Positions 36,161-47,652 of a DNA stretch of 64,000 nt are shown one piece after another. The notes beneath the pieces were generated by a model, which was not told the origin of the DNA, did not search any database, and was given only the letters and a program-made list of their open reading frames with translations. Each line of letters begins with the position of its first letter. Within the stretch, counting starts at the first letter, position 1. Source of the DNA: Diphasiastrum complanatum (lineage: Eukaryota; Streptophyta; Lycopodiopsida; Lycopodiales; Lycopodiaceae); NCBI GenBank assembly GCA_029204225.1, contig CM055114.1, positions 11,285,634 through 11,349,633 of the forward strand, given 5' to 3'. The position numbers and the translations under genes are program-made.

Positions 36161-36170
36161 CTATTTATGG
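36161..36170 (-). promoter_or_regulatory. TATA-like box for the minus-strand ORF
   Basis: The minus strand reads CCATAAATAG about 200 bp upstream of the ATG at 35963. It is plausible as a core promoter but not proven. Confidence 0.35.
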
Positions 36171-36359
36171 AGGACGTGCATGGCTCAGAGTTTCAAACTA
36201 TGATTTGACAAATCGATCTTTAATGACGAAAGATCGTTTGTGAAAAGAAAAGAAAAAAATTAAGAAGAAACAATATCTGTTTTGATATGTGATCGTACAC
36301 ACGTGTGAATAATGATGATCATGTGGCCATCATATTTAATGGAGGGATACAAAAAGTAG

Positions 36360-36972
36360 GTCGAGAGATTTTCGAAAAATTCTCGAAAATATGCTAGAAA
36401 GATTCTAGAAAGTCTCGCGAAAACTTCTCACAAGATCCTAGAAAATGATACAGAAACTTACGAAAATTTCTCGAAAAAGGGAGAGAAATGTTTGAAAAGA
36501 TTTTAGATAAATCTCTTGAAAAATATTGGAAGGCAGTAGAAAATTTCAAGAAAATTTTGAGAAAAGATAAAAGAAAAGTTGCAAAAAATACCAGAAAAGA
36601 TAAATAAAAATTCGCGATCAATTCTTGAAAAATACTAGAAAAGAATAAGTCCACATGCACATTCTGCCAAAAAATATTAGATTAAAAACGCAAATTTTTT
36701 GTTTTTGTGTAAAATGGAAACACCAAAAAAAATTTCAAAAAGCAAAAATTCTAGAAAAGGAAACCAAAAAAAAAACTGCAAAAAAAAAAATGTGAAAAAA
36801 AATCCTCCAAAAAAAAGGTAGAATTTTTTTTTTTGAGAATACAAAAAATGCCAAAAAAAAAAAAAATCCTAAAATACAAAAGAAGAAAATCTGAAAAAAA
36901 AAAAAAAAAAAAAAAAAAAAACCCTTCACACGTGTCATTATGCAGTGGAGGGTCCCCCCCCCCCCCCCCCAC
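36360..36972. repeat. A-rich low-complexity block with poly-A and poly-C runs
   Basis: 36360-36660 is built from degenerate TTCTCGAAAA / CTAGAAAA words. 36715-36921 is A-rich, with a long pure A run at about 36894-36921, and a poly-C run lies at about 36954-36970. Long open frames here (poly-Phe or poly-Lys) are artefacts of composition. Confidence 0.85.
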
Positions 36973-37702
36973 AACATTAAATGTTACAATATATATATAT
37001 AATCAGAAAGTGAAAAAATAACCCACAATAAATGTTACATTGTATCTAAATAGTTAAAATAGAAAATCACCAATCTAAGTTTTGAAAAAATAAAAACAAG
37101 AACTCATTTTAATGTTCAAAGTCACCTAAAAGTTCAACTCGAGGTTTAGGAGATCTTCGCCATAGCTTACCCAACCAATAGCGGCGGCAAAGCTAAAAAT
37201 TTGCCGCTAAAAATGAATGCTTGCTTTGGAGTCGTATAGGAGTGCCATCAAATTTAGAGTTTATAATTCAACCTCCATGAAATAGAATTCTCTCCAAATC
37301 CACATCCACATCCCCTGGCCAACACTCCCACAAGGAACACAAGGAAGGGCATGCGAAATGGAGATGCCAATAGTCTCGAAGTTGCCCCACGACTACTGCT
37401 TTCCAAACCAGAGTTGACAATTCAATGGCGTCTCCCTCCCTCCATCTACCTCGGCCATCGCCTTTTCCTTTCTCGAGCAATCACAGAAACATAAATCCAA
37501 ACAATATTGCTGCCTGCATTCGTTCATGCATTGAATTTATGGAAGAAGAAGATCACGAGCATCGCAGATTCAACATGTGATCGGGCTGTCAGACGATCCT
37601 TGCTTTGCCTCTCACAATCCGCTCATCCATTCGCTTTGTTTCTTGCTGCCTTCGTTGTTGCTGCTGCATTCGTTGCAGATATTCGCGTTGCTCATTTTGA
37701 AG

Positions 37703-38022
37703 ATGACAGGACCACAGCAGCAGGAGGGAGTTGTCGATGGGCAGCCAGCAATCGGTATTCCATATGCCTATCCTCCACCTCCTCAAGCAAACGGTGGATA
37801 CCCGTACGGCAGTGCGCCTCCCGTCATGGCTCCTCCGCAGCAGCAAGGCCCGCCTCAACATTTCTACACCGCACAGAATTATTTGCCTAATAGAGGGCCC
37901 GGTCCTTTCAATGCCATATATGGACATCCAAATGGCATCCCTTTGCGAGAAACGTTCTATGGAGATACGCCTGCTCCCTTTGAGTGTCCCTACTGTTCGA
38001 CATCTGGTCTGACGAACATCAA
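37703..38022 (+). CDS. LITAF-domain protein (GILP-like), exon 1
   Basis: This is the first of three coding exons (37703-38022, 43776-43899, 51855-51938) that join to 528 nt, 175 residues. The protein resembles plant GILP, the small LITAF-domain protein that binds zinc at membranes and is reported to restrain cell death. Residues 1-90 are Pro/Gln/Gly/Tyr-rich (QPAIGIPYAYPPPP). The first zinc knuckle CPYC is at 95-98 (exon 1), the hydrophobic membrane-associated stretch at 112-130 and HYCPNC at 140-145 (exon 2), and the conserved tail KSDPC...PSYAIPA in exon 3. The donor AA|GTAAGT at 38022/38023 leaves phase 2. The start at 37703 is chosen because AIGIPY lies close to the N-terminus in plant homologues; an in-frame ATG at 37577 would add a hydrophobic leader. 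No breaks: this is the only clearly intact host gene here. Confidence 0.88.
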
Positions 38023-38282
38023 GTAAGTCGCCTTACAATGTTACTGCTGGTTCATTTGCTTGTATCATAAAAGGATGTGAATGGTGCTCTGAATGTACAT
38101 GATTCCTGGCCAATATTGATGTGCTCCTATACAAATATTCTTTATTGGTAAATTTCTACTTTTCAACATCATCTTTTTTATAATAATTTTGAGGACAACT
38201 TTCTTGTTGGAAATAAAGGACTGTAGGAGCCTAAGTAGTGGGTTTTAACAAATTTAGGTCGATGGAGTTTCATAAGTGGACT

Positions 38283-38503
38283 CTGGAGGATGGCGGTAAT
38301 AGCAGCTGCGCATCCCTTTCTTGGCCATAACTGATATATAAGTTAAATCTTATCTTAACTAGGAGATCAAGGCTTAAGATGTCCTCGAATGAATTCTATG
38401 TATATAGAAAGAAGGAGTTTTTGTAAATCAGAGGCCGAAGCCAGGAGAGAGATTGAGATTTGTGGATCTAAGCACAAATGTAAGCACCTAAAAACTTTTG
38501 GAA
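38283..38503 (+). repeat. dispersed intronic repeat, copy 1
   Basis: It shares CCCTTTCTTGGCCATAAC, ATGAATTCTATGTATATAGAA-type and GGATCTAAGCACAAATG-type blocks with 40981-41210. The copies are strongly diverged but collinear. Confidence 0.6.
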
Positions 38504-38544
38504 GAATTGAATTTAAAGGATTGGAAGCTCTATCTCCCTCCTTT

Positions 38545-38650
38545 TTTTCTCCTCATTTGTGTGGCGAATTGGAGTTGAACCCCTGACCTCATGGGGAGGA
38601 AAGCAAGTCCTAACCAACTCACTACCTACTGGAGGAACCACCCCAATTAT
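38545..38650 (-). mobile_element. tRNA-derived SINE-like sequence
   Basis: The minus strand carries a Pol III A-box-like TAGTGAGTTGG (38624-38614) and a perfect B box GGTTCAACTCC (38581-38571), 32 bases apart as in tRNA genes. Between them is GACTTGCTTTCC, a pattern common to plant SINE heads. There is no cloverleaf with a clear anticodon arm, so it is not a functional tRNA. The 3' limit is unclear; the body may extend towards 38380 and include the dispersed repeat. Confidence 0.55.
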
Positions 38651-38935
38651 GCTTTTGAGAATGTTCATCTCTGCTACAGACTACAGTGATCAATGATATG
38701 GATAATGGCAGGCTACAGCTACTAGCTAGGTAGAGTCTAGAGTCTAGAGTCTAGACCCGGGACCGTACTACGTAGGTACTAGGACTGTAGATTGTAAATT
38801 GTAATTTTGTTTCAAAGTTGAAACTTGAAAGTTGAAGTTCAAACTTATTTGCAAATTGCAATTACATCTGTCATCATCATTCATCATTCAACATTGAAGT
38901 TTGAACATTGAACATTCTATTATCTATATGACATA

Positions 38936-39043
38936 TGTAACTACTAAGTTCTAACTTCTAACTAGTAACTACTAAGTTCTAACTAGTAACTTCTAACTTC
39001 TAACTAGTAACTACTAAGTTCTAACTTCTAACTAGTAACTAGT
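38936..39043. repeat. minisatellite of TAACTACTAAGTTC / TAACTTCTAACTAG words
   Basis: Four to five tandem units of about 28 bp with variable fusion. GAGTCTAGAGTCTAGAGTCTAGA at about 38728 is a second short tandem run nearby. Confidence 0.8.
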
Positions 39044-39442
39044 ACATCAAAATTTAAATACCAAAATCAAAATTGTAAAAATTTAAAGTTTAAAGTTTAA
39101 ACCTTTAACCATTAGTAATTAGATAATTGACTAACATTAAACAGACTACATAGTACATACTACAGTTAAAACTTAACTTCAGGAATCAGAAACTTGAAAC
39201 TAGATTCTAGAATCCATAATATATCATGATTCATGAATCATAACATTATAGTAAATACATATGCCAGGTGCCTCATAAGTCCGGTCACCAATGTAATGCG
39301 CGATGTGTCTGATGATAAATCATGATGTGTACATACTACACTGTAAACAGCTCAAGAGTCAATGCTCATCTAGTGACATGAACATCTACAGACTAGTAAC
39401 TACAATGATCTAATTTACAATCATCAATGAGCAGTGAGCACT

Positions 39443-39665
39443 CTAAGCTCTCCTACGCCTAAGTCTCCTCCCACTTGCTGGTGTTGTGGAGATTGTTGTG
39501 GCCTCTCGAGTGGCAGGCTCAGCTGCGAAATCCTCATCAGAGGCAGAGGTATGAAACCCCTCATCCTCATCCCCGCCCTCCTTGGACTCCCCATCCTCAT
39601 ACTCCTCCTCTGAGGACTCTGACCCTGACGATGCCTCAGACTCAGACTTGTCCTCGTTGTCAGGG
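39443..39665 (-). pseudogene. putative terminal exon, acidic protein tail
   Basis: The minus strand has a good acceptor (AATGTGCACACAG, ending at 39666). An open frame follows: DNEDKSESEASSGSESSEEE, an acidic Glu/Asp/Ser tract, then FAAEPATREATTISTTPASG and RRLRRRRA, stopping at TAG 39443. An acidic tract followed by a basic end is unlikely from random intron sequence. It could be the 3' exon of a DNA transposase (hAT proteins often end with an acidic tail) or of a captured gene. No further exons were recognised. Confidence 0.35.
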
Positions 39666-40524
39666 CTGTGTGCACATTGAAATCAAGACAAAATTTGGAG
39701 GGCCGAGTCTCGACAAAAGTTAAAATTTAGCTACAGTCTAGTATCTACTAGGTAGTCGTTTTTGTTATTGTTGCGTAGAAGCTGAGCATAACCATTTAAA
39801 TGCCCGACATAAAAGTAAGGAAGTATGCTGGTGCAACAAGGCAGAAAGTTTGATGGGGAAGAAGTGCCACCTACACAAAATGTAGGTAATTAAGAACGTG
39901 GAACAATGATTATTGCCAATATATCTGGGACCTCTAGGGAAACAATAAGTGAAAAGCGTGATTCAAGAGTTGTTGTTGACTCGAAGAATTGTATGCCCCA
40001 TGTGCTCGTTGGTAATGGGAGCATGAGTAACCTAGGTAATTGGAGGTCGGTTTGTGAATTAAACCTTGTGAGGAACCCATGACTAGAGCCCTATAAGGTA
40101 GCGGGCACCACCTCCCAACAAGGTGGTGCCACATCCAATTCTTAGAGGACATATAGGCTCATTACATAGTCCAACATCCAAATCTCATGTTGTATGCCAC
40201 TCTTATATAGCCATGACCTGAGCCATATTCCCAAGAGTGCTTATGGGATTAACACCTCAGCCTCCCCATGCATGTCCATTCTAGTGGTCCTAGGACTCAC
40301 TCACCCTTAGAGTCATAGTCCTAACACTAGGGGTATCTCTTGATCTTGGGTCCTGTACTAACTCCATTATGCTAAGCCCCGGTTAATTACACTTAACCCT
40401 AGCTTGACCTTGGTTAGTCAAGGACGTAACATGGCCTCTATACAAGTTTTAATGCCCAAACGGCCCATTTTTTATCTCTCTCTACTTTCAAGGCCCTAGT
40501 TTTTTTTAATCTCTCTTTACCAAA

Positions 40525-40816
40525 TTGGGCGCCCAACTACAAGGTGTTGTAAATCCCCTTGGGCCCATGAATGGCTCTTGGATTGCTTTTGTAACTCCCA
40601 ATGACACTTGGCTTTTGGCCTTCGGCACTTGGCTTCTCCCACATTGGGCTTATTGGTCTGTGATTCTCTCAAAATTCTTTCGTATAAATTCTGGGACAGT
40701 CTATGATGTATTTACATTTATTGACTAGAGAGAGAATGTGTCTCCTTTGCTATCATATCTTGTTCCACTAGAATGCATGAATGTAGTGATTGGTTCTAAA
40801 CCTTAAAATTTTATCA
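40525..40816 (+). repeat. copia LTR end (left limit uncertain)
   Basis: The right end is set by a tRNA-Met-like PBS (TGATATCAGAGTAGG from 40817), one base different from canonical, preceded by TTTTATCA. Inside lies a 12-bp palindrome TTGGGCGCCCAA (40525-40536) and TATAAATTCTGG (40683). No internal coding region follows, so this is a solo or truncated LTR. Confidence 0.5.
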
Positions 40817-40980
40817 TGATATCAGAGTAGGCTTATAGGTAGCTTAAGTAACAATCTTAGCTTCTATAATCCTAGGAAATTTCATGCATTTAGGAAGTGA
40901 ACATTGAAGGGGACGTTTTTTTTTTCAAAAAGAGAAGGTAGAAATATCATGTTTTGTGCAGGTTTTTTAATTGATTGCCT

Positions 40981-41210
40981 CAAAATCCTGTGGTAGAAGC
41001 AGTTACTCAGCCCTTTCTTGGCCATAACAAAATTATTAAGTAGGCTTGTCTTGTTTTTAGGGATTGAAAGGTTAAGACATCTTAAGATGAATTGTATATT
41101 GTATATAGAAGAGGAGGTTGTGTAAATAGGAGGTTGATGCAAGGAGATTGAAGTGTGGTGGGATATGTGGATCCGTGTGTGAACAAAAATGCTTAAAAAA
41201 TCCTCTAAGA
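40981..41210 (+). repeat. dispersed intronic repeat, copy 2
   Basis: This is the partner of 38283-38503. It lies just after the copia LTR. Confidence 0.6.
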
Positions 41211-41805
41211 ATAAGATGTAAGTACAGGAGTTGAAGACTTGATCGTATCTAGTTGTCTAGTCATCTACGAGGCTAAGGTTTTGAATGATTTGTTGTCCAA
41301 GTTATAATCTATAGAGCGAGTTTTTCTATTTTGTTTATGGCTAGCTTTCCAACATTCAAGCTATCCGCAAAATAGGTTTGGGCTGAACGTTGTGGATTGC
41401 CATATTATGGTTGCATATTGTCCATGCGAAATCATATTGAGAATCACTCATGATCGTCTGCTCCCAATAACAAAACTTTTGCGAGTCATTCTCCTAATGA
41501 GCTTGCTGCACACCCATAATTGCAATTCCATGGCAAAAGCAAACCATTATTAGTTCAATTTAGTTGCCTCGGTTTCTATGATAGAATTTTCTAGTAATGC
41601 CCATTTAGGCTACATGAAACTTTGTCTATATGCAGTGTGCACTAAGGGAGGAATTTCTCATTTCCCTTTGCCACCAAATTTTGCATTCAAATAAGTGGAA
41701 GAAGTTTTTAGGGCTTTCTCAAGGTTTTACATTGGAATCTTTGTTATGATATAATTGCGAATTGAGAAGCTTTTAATCCTTATCATTTTAGATTCTATTC
41801 AACTT

Positions 41806-43297
41806 GTTGCACTGCGTTTTTGGAAACGCGGTTCAAAAACGTGTTTCTGAATTCTAGGAACGTTTCTCAGAAACAATTTTTTTTTTTTTTATTTTTTTTG
41901 TGGGCAATATGGGTGTCAAATGAAAGCTCTAATCAAGGCCATTATTTTTATGTATGTTGCCGAGCATTTCTAATACAATTTGGTCAAGTTTAGGTGCATT
42001 AATCCATGTTGGGTTCTGTCAAGGATAAAAATTCAAAACTAACCCAAAACCAGTTCGTTACGATCACAAATGTCCAGTGGGATAGAGACAGAACTGCAGA
42101 GCAAATGTACCGCGCTTTTTGCTTCAGGGGGGGCTGCACCCCCCCCCCCCCCTATATAAAACTGGGGAATAGATGCACGCCGATAAGGGCCCAATATTTA
42201 TGCCCCCAACCGTATGCACATTGCACTCACATCTCCATTGAAATGATTGCAAACGTGATCATCATCCATAGAGTTGATAGCCCAAACTGTAGCATTAACC
42301 ATAGTTGCACAGAAACGCGTTTCTAGAATCGCGTTTCTGGTACAGAATCGCAAATTTTTTTTTATTTTTTTTTTGGAAAAATAGCTTATGGCTGAAATTT
42401 TTTTAGGGGAGCAATGGTCAAACCAGCGTTTTGTCTCCCAAAAGTGCAGTAGATAGGGCACAAACAGATCTTATTTTCAGTAGCTATTTGGTTGTTATTT
42501 GCTCTAGTTCTTAGTAATTGTTAATGCTACAATTTGGGCTATCAACTCTATGGATGATGATCACTTTTGCAATCATTTCACTGGAGATGTGAGTGCAATG
42601 TACATACAATTGGGGGGCATAAATATTGGGCCCTTATCGGCGTGCATTTGGACCCCCATTTTTATCTACGAGGGGGTGGGGGGGGCAGCGCCCCCCCTGC
42701 TATTGTCGCCAGGGGGGTCTAGGGGGGGGGCAGCGCTCCTCGAAGCAAAAGGCGAGGTACAATTGCTCTACAGTTCTCTGTCTTTATCCCACTGGAACCA
42801 TCTGTGATCGTAATGAATAGGCTAGAGGTTAGTTTTGAATTTTTATGCTTGCCAGAACCCAACAAGGATTAATGCACCTAAACCTGACCGAATTGTATCA
42901 AAAATGCTCAGCAACATACATAAAAATAATGGCCTTAGAGCTTTCATCTGATACCCATATTGCCCACAGAAAAATCAAAAGAAAAAAATACACGTTTCTG
43001 AGAAACGTTCCCAGAATCCAAAAATGCATTTCTGACCGCGTTTCCAGAAACGCAGTGCAACTATTGCATTAACAATTATTGAGAACCAGAGCAAATAACA
43101 ACCAAATAGCTACTGAAAATAAGCTCTGTTTGTGCCCTATCTACTGCACTTCTGGGAGGCAAAACGCTGGTTTGACCATTGCTCCCCTAAAAAATTTCAG
43201 CCTATTTTTCCAAAAAAAAAAAAAAAAAATTGTGATTCTATACCAGAAACGCGATTCTAGAATCGTGTTTGCCCAAAAACGTGTTTCTGTGCAACTA
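41806..43297. mobile_element. fold-back element with A-B-A'-B' inverted repeats
   Basis: Segment A (41806-42299) is the reverse complement of A' (42520-43061), and segment B (42302-42519) is the reverse complement of B' (about 43062-43297). Both pairs start with related termini: GTTGCACTGCGTTTTTGGAAACG for A and GTTGCACAGAAACGCGTTTC for B. The ends are dense in AAACGCGTTTC-type words, as in subterminal repeats of DNA transposons. G and C homopolymers of 10-15 bases sit in A and A'. It has no credible protein. It can be read as two overlapping fold-back elements or one nested in another. Confidence 0.8.
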
Positions 43298-43775
43298 TGA
43301 TCCAAACAACCAAACAATTGTGTTTATCTATCTATTTGCATGCCATTTCTATTAAATTATGTCATTTTCAATATTGTGTTGATTGTTGGGAGTTTCAATT
43401 ACTCATTATCCATTTAATTATTTGATATATCTTTTTTTGTCATTTATTGAATGAGAGCAATTTTTCTCTCAAATTTTGACTTTATTCATGAAGAACTCTT
43501 TATCTACTCGGATCTAGTATTGATAAGTGTTAAATTTGCAATTAAGGAGGCTGGAAATATGCTATATATCACTTTTGATAAGTGAAGTATTCTTTGATCA
43601 GATCTTACCATACACCGTTTTTTATTATGAGTAGATTGGAAGCTAATGCCTTTGGAAATCATTTATCATTTATGTTCATAACTTCATATCTATTATCATC
43701 CTAACATGAGCTTGAACTATTTTACTACATCTTTAATGGTTTGAAGCATGATCACCTTGCATGCTTTCTTGACAG

Positions 43776-43899
43776 GTCAAAGCCAAGTATAGCAGCATGT
43801 GTTGCTTGTCTTGTATCCATGGTTGGAATATGCTTTCTATGCCCTAGTTGTGATTGTCTTTGGAACAAGGAGCATTATTGTCCAAATTGCGGAAATAAG
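43776..43899 (+). CDS. LITAF-domain protein, exon 2
   Basis: The acceptor TTTCTTGACAG ends at 43775, and the donor AAG|GTATGT starts at 43900. The 124 bases complete Lys107 and encode residues 108-148: SKPSIAACVAC, the hydrophobic stretch VSMVGICFLCP, SCDCLWNKEHYCPNCGNK. This carries the second half of the zinc-binding LITAF domain; the Cys pair C142/C145 pairs with C95/C98 from exon 1. The exon ends in phase 0. Confidence 0.9.
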
Positions 43900-44122
43900 G
43901 TATGTTTCTCATTATCCCCTCCTTTTTGAGAATGAACAAAAGTATGTGATGCTTTTGCATCTTACTTTCAACATTATTGGATCGTTTGTTTCAATGTAAT
44001 GAATATGGAGGCATGTTTTTCTTCCCATATAATTCCATTGTGTTCTAGTTTCTTCAGGGATTTACAAGTGGCATCCATTGTGCTCTTGTTTCCACAAAAT
44101 TTTAAGCTAGTATCAATCTTAG

Positions 44123-44192
44123 TTGCTCGTTCTGGAACGGAACACGTTCTGGAATGCATTCCAAAACGCATTCCGTTTCGGAACGTGAGCAA
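44123..44192. repeat. self-complementary cluster of GGAACG/CGTTCC words, 1
   Basis: It starts TTGCTCGTTCTGGAACGG, and its far end reads CGTTTCGGAACGTGAGCAA, the imperfect reverse complement. Five palindromic words occur in 70 bases. Confidence 0.7.
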
Positions 44193-44775
44193 ATTTTTTT
44201 TTTTTAAAAAAACGTAAATGTTTACAAAGGGTCCGTTCCAACCCAGCTTTGAGCAAATTACGGTGGAGCAGCTAACATAAATATGTTTCAGAGCTACATT
44301 TCTGTCTGTGTTCTTGTTAGTACATAGGGTTTAGGGTTTAGGAAAAGAAAAAATTGGTCATTCAGCATTTTACTTGTGCTCTGCTGAGTTATGGATGTGC
44401 CTGAAAGATGCTATCCTGTACGGTATTTTTATCTATAAACTTCCTAGAATATCAACACGTCCTTGCATACAGATGAGACTGCAAGAGCATATAACGGCTT
44501 GAGAACAGCTTTGAGAAATGTATCCATCCGCAGCAATACAGCGACAAAACGATCAGCTGTTGTGAAATTAGTTGCCCGATAATTATGAACACACACTCAC
44601 AAGCTTGCTGTCAACTGCAAAACGATTAGTTGCCCGTTAATTATGAACACTCCTTAGCTGCCCGTTAACGATCAGCTGTTAAATAAGCTCGCAGGCCAGC
44701 AGGGTCGTATCATCTGTGAAATGCAGAATGTTTGGGCCAGCAGGGTCGTTTATCATTTTTTTTTAACTTACACTA

Positions 44776-44854
44776 ACTCGTTCCGAGCCAGTATGTCCCG
44801 GAACGTACGGAACGGGCGGAACAGAACGTTCCGACCCATTTTGCTCGGAACGGG
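44776..44854. repeat. self-complementary cluster of GGAACG/CGTTCC words, 2
   Basis: ACTCGTTCCGAGC at the start pairs with GCTCGGAACGGGC at the end, with CCGGAACG and ACAGAACGTTCC between. It is related in word content to 44123-44192, 580 bp away; the two may be the ends of one fold-back element. Confidence 0.65.
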
Positions 44855-45981
44855 CTTCCAATTTATCAATGTTATAATTCTTTTTTTTTGTGTTTTTTTT
44901 TCGCATTATTCTTTCTAAGTCGATGTTCTTTTCAAATGCTCGAACCATAGCTGCAAACTGTTCCTGAAACAGCACGAATAGAGCATTTAAAAACCATCCA
45001 AAACACAAAATTTTCTCTTAAGTTTTAACAAAGTGGAGTTCAGAGAAATTTTAACCGGGGAAAAACAATTGTACTCTGTCATAGACCTCTCCATACTATT
45101 CCATGCAGGCTCATGTGGTTGGAGTACTAGCAGATGAATTGGCTGCAACTGCACTAGGATTATGGTCATGGCTAAACATAGGATGATTAGGGCTATTAGG
45201 TGGTGATTGGTGTGCAATAGCTAACATGAATATCAACACATTCATCCCATAGTGGAAACAGTATGGGAAGTTGATAAAAAATGGAAACTTTCTCATTTGC
45301 ATCCCCTTTCTTTTTCATAAAATGTGTTTAAATACATACATACACACATATATCGATAGATATCATACAAAGGAAGTACACAATTTAAAAAAAGAGAACT
45401 TCAAAGGCCATACTACCACTGTAATAGGCTGAAAAACTAGAGAAAATTGCTTAAAAGAACACAAAACCATAAGGTACGAGTGCTCCTTGGAAAGAGCTAG
45501 CTTTTCCAAATCCCAGGCAAGGTGTCTATCAACCAAACTTGATGCACCAAAGGTTCCACATTTGAAACTGAACTACTTCTTAACCTGGAAAAAGTTTGTC
45601 AGCAACCAAACCGTATTCCTCAACAAACTGTAGGGAGCCGTAGGTGGTTGTGTAGAGAGCGGCAAAAAAGGGCAATGTAAATCCACAATAGGCAGCTAGA
45701 TAGGAATCTGAAAGAACTGTAGGAAAGACACGCTCTCTAGCATAAAACTGTAACGCATGTCAATGTTTAAGCAAGTGCAAGGGGCTGTAATTTGTTGTAA
45801 AATGATGATGCTAGAAAAGCTTGAAATTATGACCTCAGGACCCTAGTAATGTTTATTTCAAGGTCTACTTGATCCTAACATAACTAGGAATGGAATATGC
45901 AATGTAAAATCTTGACATGCAACTGTGATGCAAGTAGAAATGGAAAAACCAGCAAGCTGTGGATCCCAAATTTGATCCTAG

Positions 45982-46374
45982 TGTTAGAAATAAATGACTA
46001 TGCTGAAGTTAATCCATAGGTTACTTTGACCCAAAAGGTCGAGATTTGTGTAACCATGGGTATTTAGGTGTTTAGGCCATCTTAAGTTTGTCTTAAGTTC
46101 AGTTGGACCCAATTTTGGTCATGTACTGACTCGTGGGTCCTTAGGGGTCTAATTTGGTTTTCTATCTTGACTTTGGGGTGCCCTAACTTCAGTAAGTAGG
46201 TAGAGTACATATTGGCTTATTGTGTCACATTTTTTAGTTTTGGCTGCTCTCCATTGCTTTTGTTGCTTTTTTTTCTCTCTCTCTTAGAGTAGGGCGCCCA
46301 GCCTCTTCTCTCTTGTTTCTTGTGGAGATTGATTGATAACTAGATCTTGGTGACTTGACTCTTGTTTTCCTACA
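45982..46374 (+). repeat. copia LTR, plus orientation
   Basis: It starts TGTTAGAAATAAATG and ends TTTTCCTACA, followed without gap by TGGTATCAGAGC. Length is 393 bp. The leader-like sequence after it has no gag, and no partner LTR was recognised. Confidence 0.68.
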
Positions 46375-46387
46375 TGGTATCAGAGCT
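46375..46387 (+). other. primer binding site, initiator tRNA-Met type
   Basis: TGGTATCAGAGCT follows the LTR end directly. Confidence 0.75.
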
Positions 46388-46962
46388 ACCGGATCTGCAG
46401 CAAGCTTGTATGCTGACGCCCTACCAGAAGAGGAGCTTCTCTACTTTTTGTTCTGAAATTTCAGCATCTTGCTGATCTTTCCAAGTGGAGTTTGGATCAG
46501 CTTTTGTCTCTTTTCAGGTTGAAGGAGGGCGCCCAATCAAGAAAAGAAATGATTTCTACTTGCTGGCCATTTCAATTAGCAGATTCATATCTGGAAAAAA
46601 TAGATTCTAATTGACCTCTAATCACAAGTAGTGAGAGTGCCTTTCCAATAGAAAACATATGCTTCTGATTTCATCAATTTCCGACAAGTATTCAAAGAGA
46701 AATGAAAGATTTTACAAAACTAAGGCAGCGCCCAATCACAAATGATTGATAGCTGTTCTGGCTCCAGAAATGCATTAAATGGAAGTGGAAATGGTATGAA
46801 TGGTAGCGCCCTCTTCCTAAAATCAATTTGCACTTGATCTCATCAGATTTGGATGAGTGATGAGGGAGAAACACTTGAAAAACCAGATCTGTCCCATCAG
46901 CGAGTTCCTACATAAAAATTAGATCAAGAAGACACAAAAACAATGAAGATGGAAGATGCCTC

Positions 46963-46965
<3 letters not shown>

Positions 46966-46995
<30 letters not shown>
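46966..46995. repeat. (TC)n microsatellite
   Basis: Fifteen uninterrupted TC dinucleotides. Confidence 0.95.
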
Positions 46996-46999
<4 letters not shown>

Positions 47000-47652
47000 T
47001 CGTGGAGCCTCTATTAAATAGAATTTGTGTATGTACAATGGTTGGCTTGCAATTGCCAAGTGTCCAATTTCCTATGCATGCATTTGCATGTTGCATGCAT
47101 GTCATGATAGGTGGCAATCTAACTTATTCTCCCCCGTGCACACATATGCATGGGGGTCTACCAAACTCAAATGGGTCAAAGACATCATCATGCAAGAAGG
47201 CCTTCCACGAGTTTGGTAAAAAAACAATTTCCTTAGTTATTTGGGCCTTAAAAATTTGGACCCAATTTTTAAGAGCATAAATGATAAATTAGCTAATACA
47301 TTCACCTAGCAATCTGCCCAAAAGTTTCCGCAATTGGAGTCTACACAAGCCGGTGACAGATATCTTTTTGGTGTAGCGATAGAACCATGATTTCCAGCGA
47401 CGACTAGCTTGAGTTCTAGTGATGAGTAGCTTGATGTCCAGTGATGAGCATCCTGATTGCCGGCAATAGGGCCAATGATAGCAAGAGTGCCACTAATATA
47501 TATGTCAGCAATGAGTAGCCAACAGTCCACCCCAAAAAAAATCCAATGAAGAATTCTCAGCTACAAACAACATTTTTTTATTTGATTGTAGGGTTAGAAA
47601 AGTAGCGATGGAGGATCGGGTTGTTTAGTCTCTATAATGAGTTCTCGTCCTA

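Larger units (their letters stand above)
38023..43775 (+). other. intron 1 of the LITAF gene (5753 bp)
   Basis: It is bounded by GTAAGT and GACAG. It holds a SINE-like sequence, two copies of a dispersed repeat, a minisatellite, a minus-strand acidic exon-like frame, a copia LTR with PBS and a large fold-back structure. Confidence 0.85.

Noticed and set aside
36735-37021. Poly-Phe and poly-Lys frames
   Set aside because: They are artefacts of the A-rich homopolymer block.
37577-37702. N-terminal extension of the LITAF protein from the ATG at 37577
   Set aside because: It would add 42 mostly hydrophobic residues not expected in plant LITAF proteins; AIGIPY near the start supports 37703. The sequence is more likely 5' UTR.
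38571-38624. Functional tRNA gene on the minus strand
   Set aside because: A and B boxes are present, but no acceptor stem or complete anticodon arm can be formed; a SINE head fits better.
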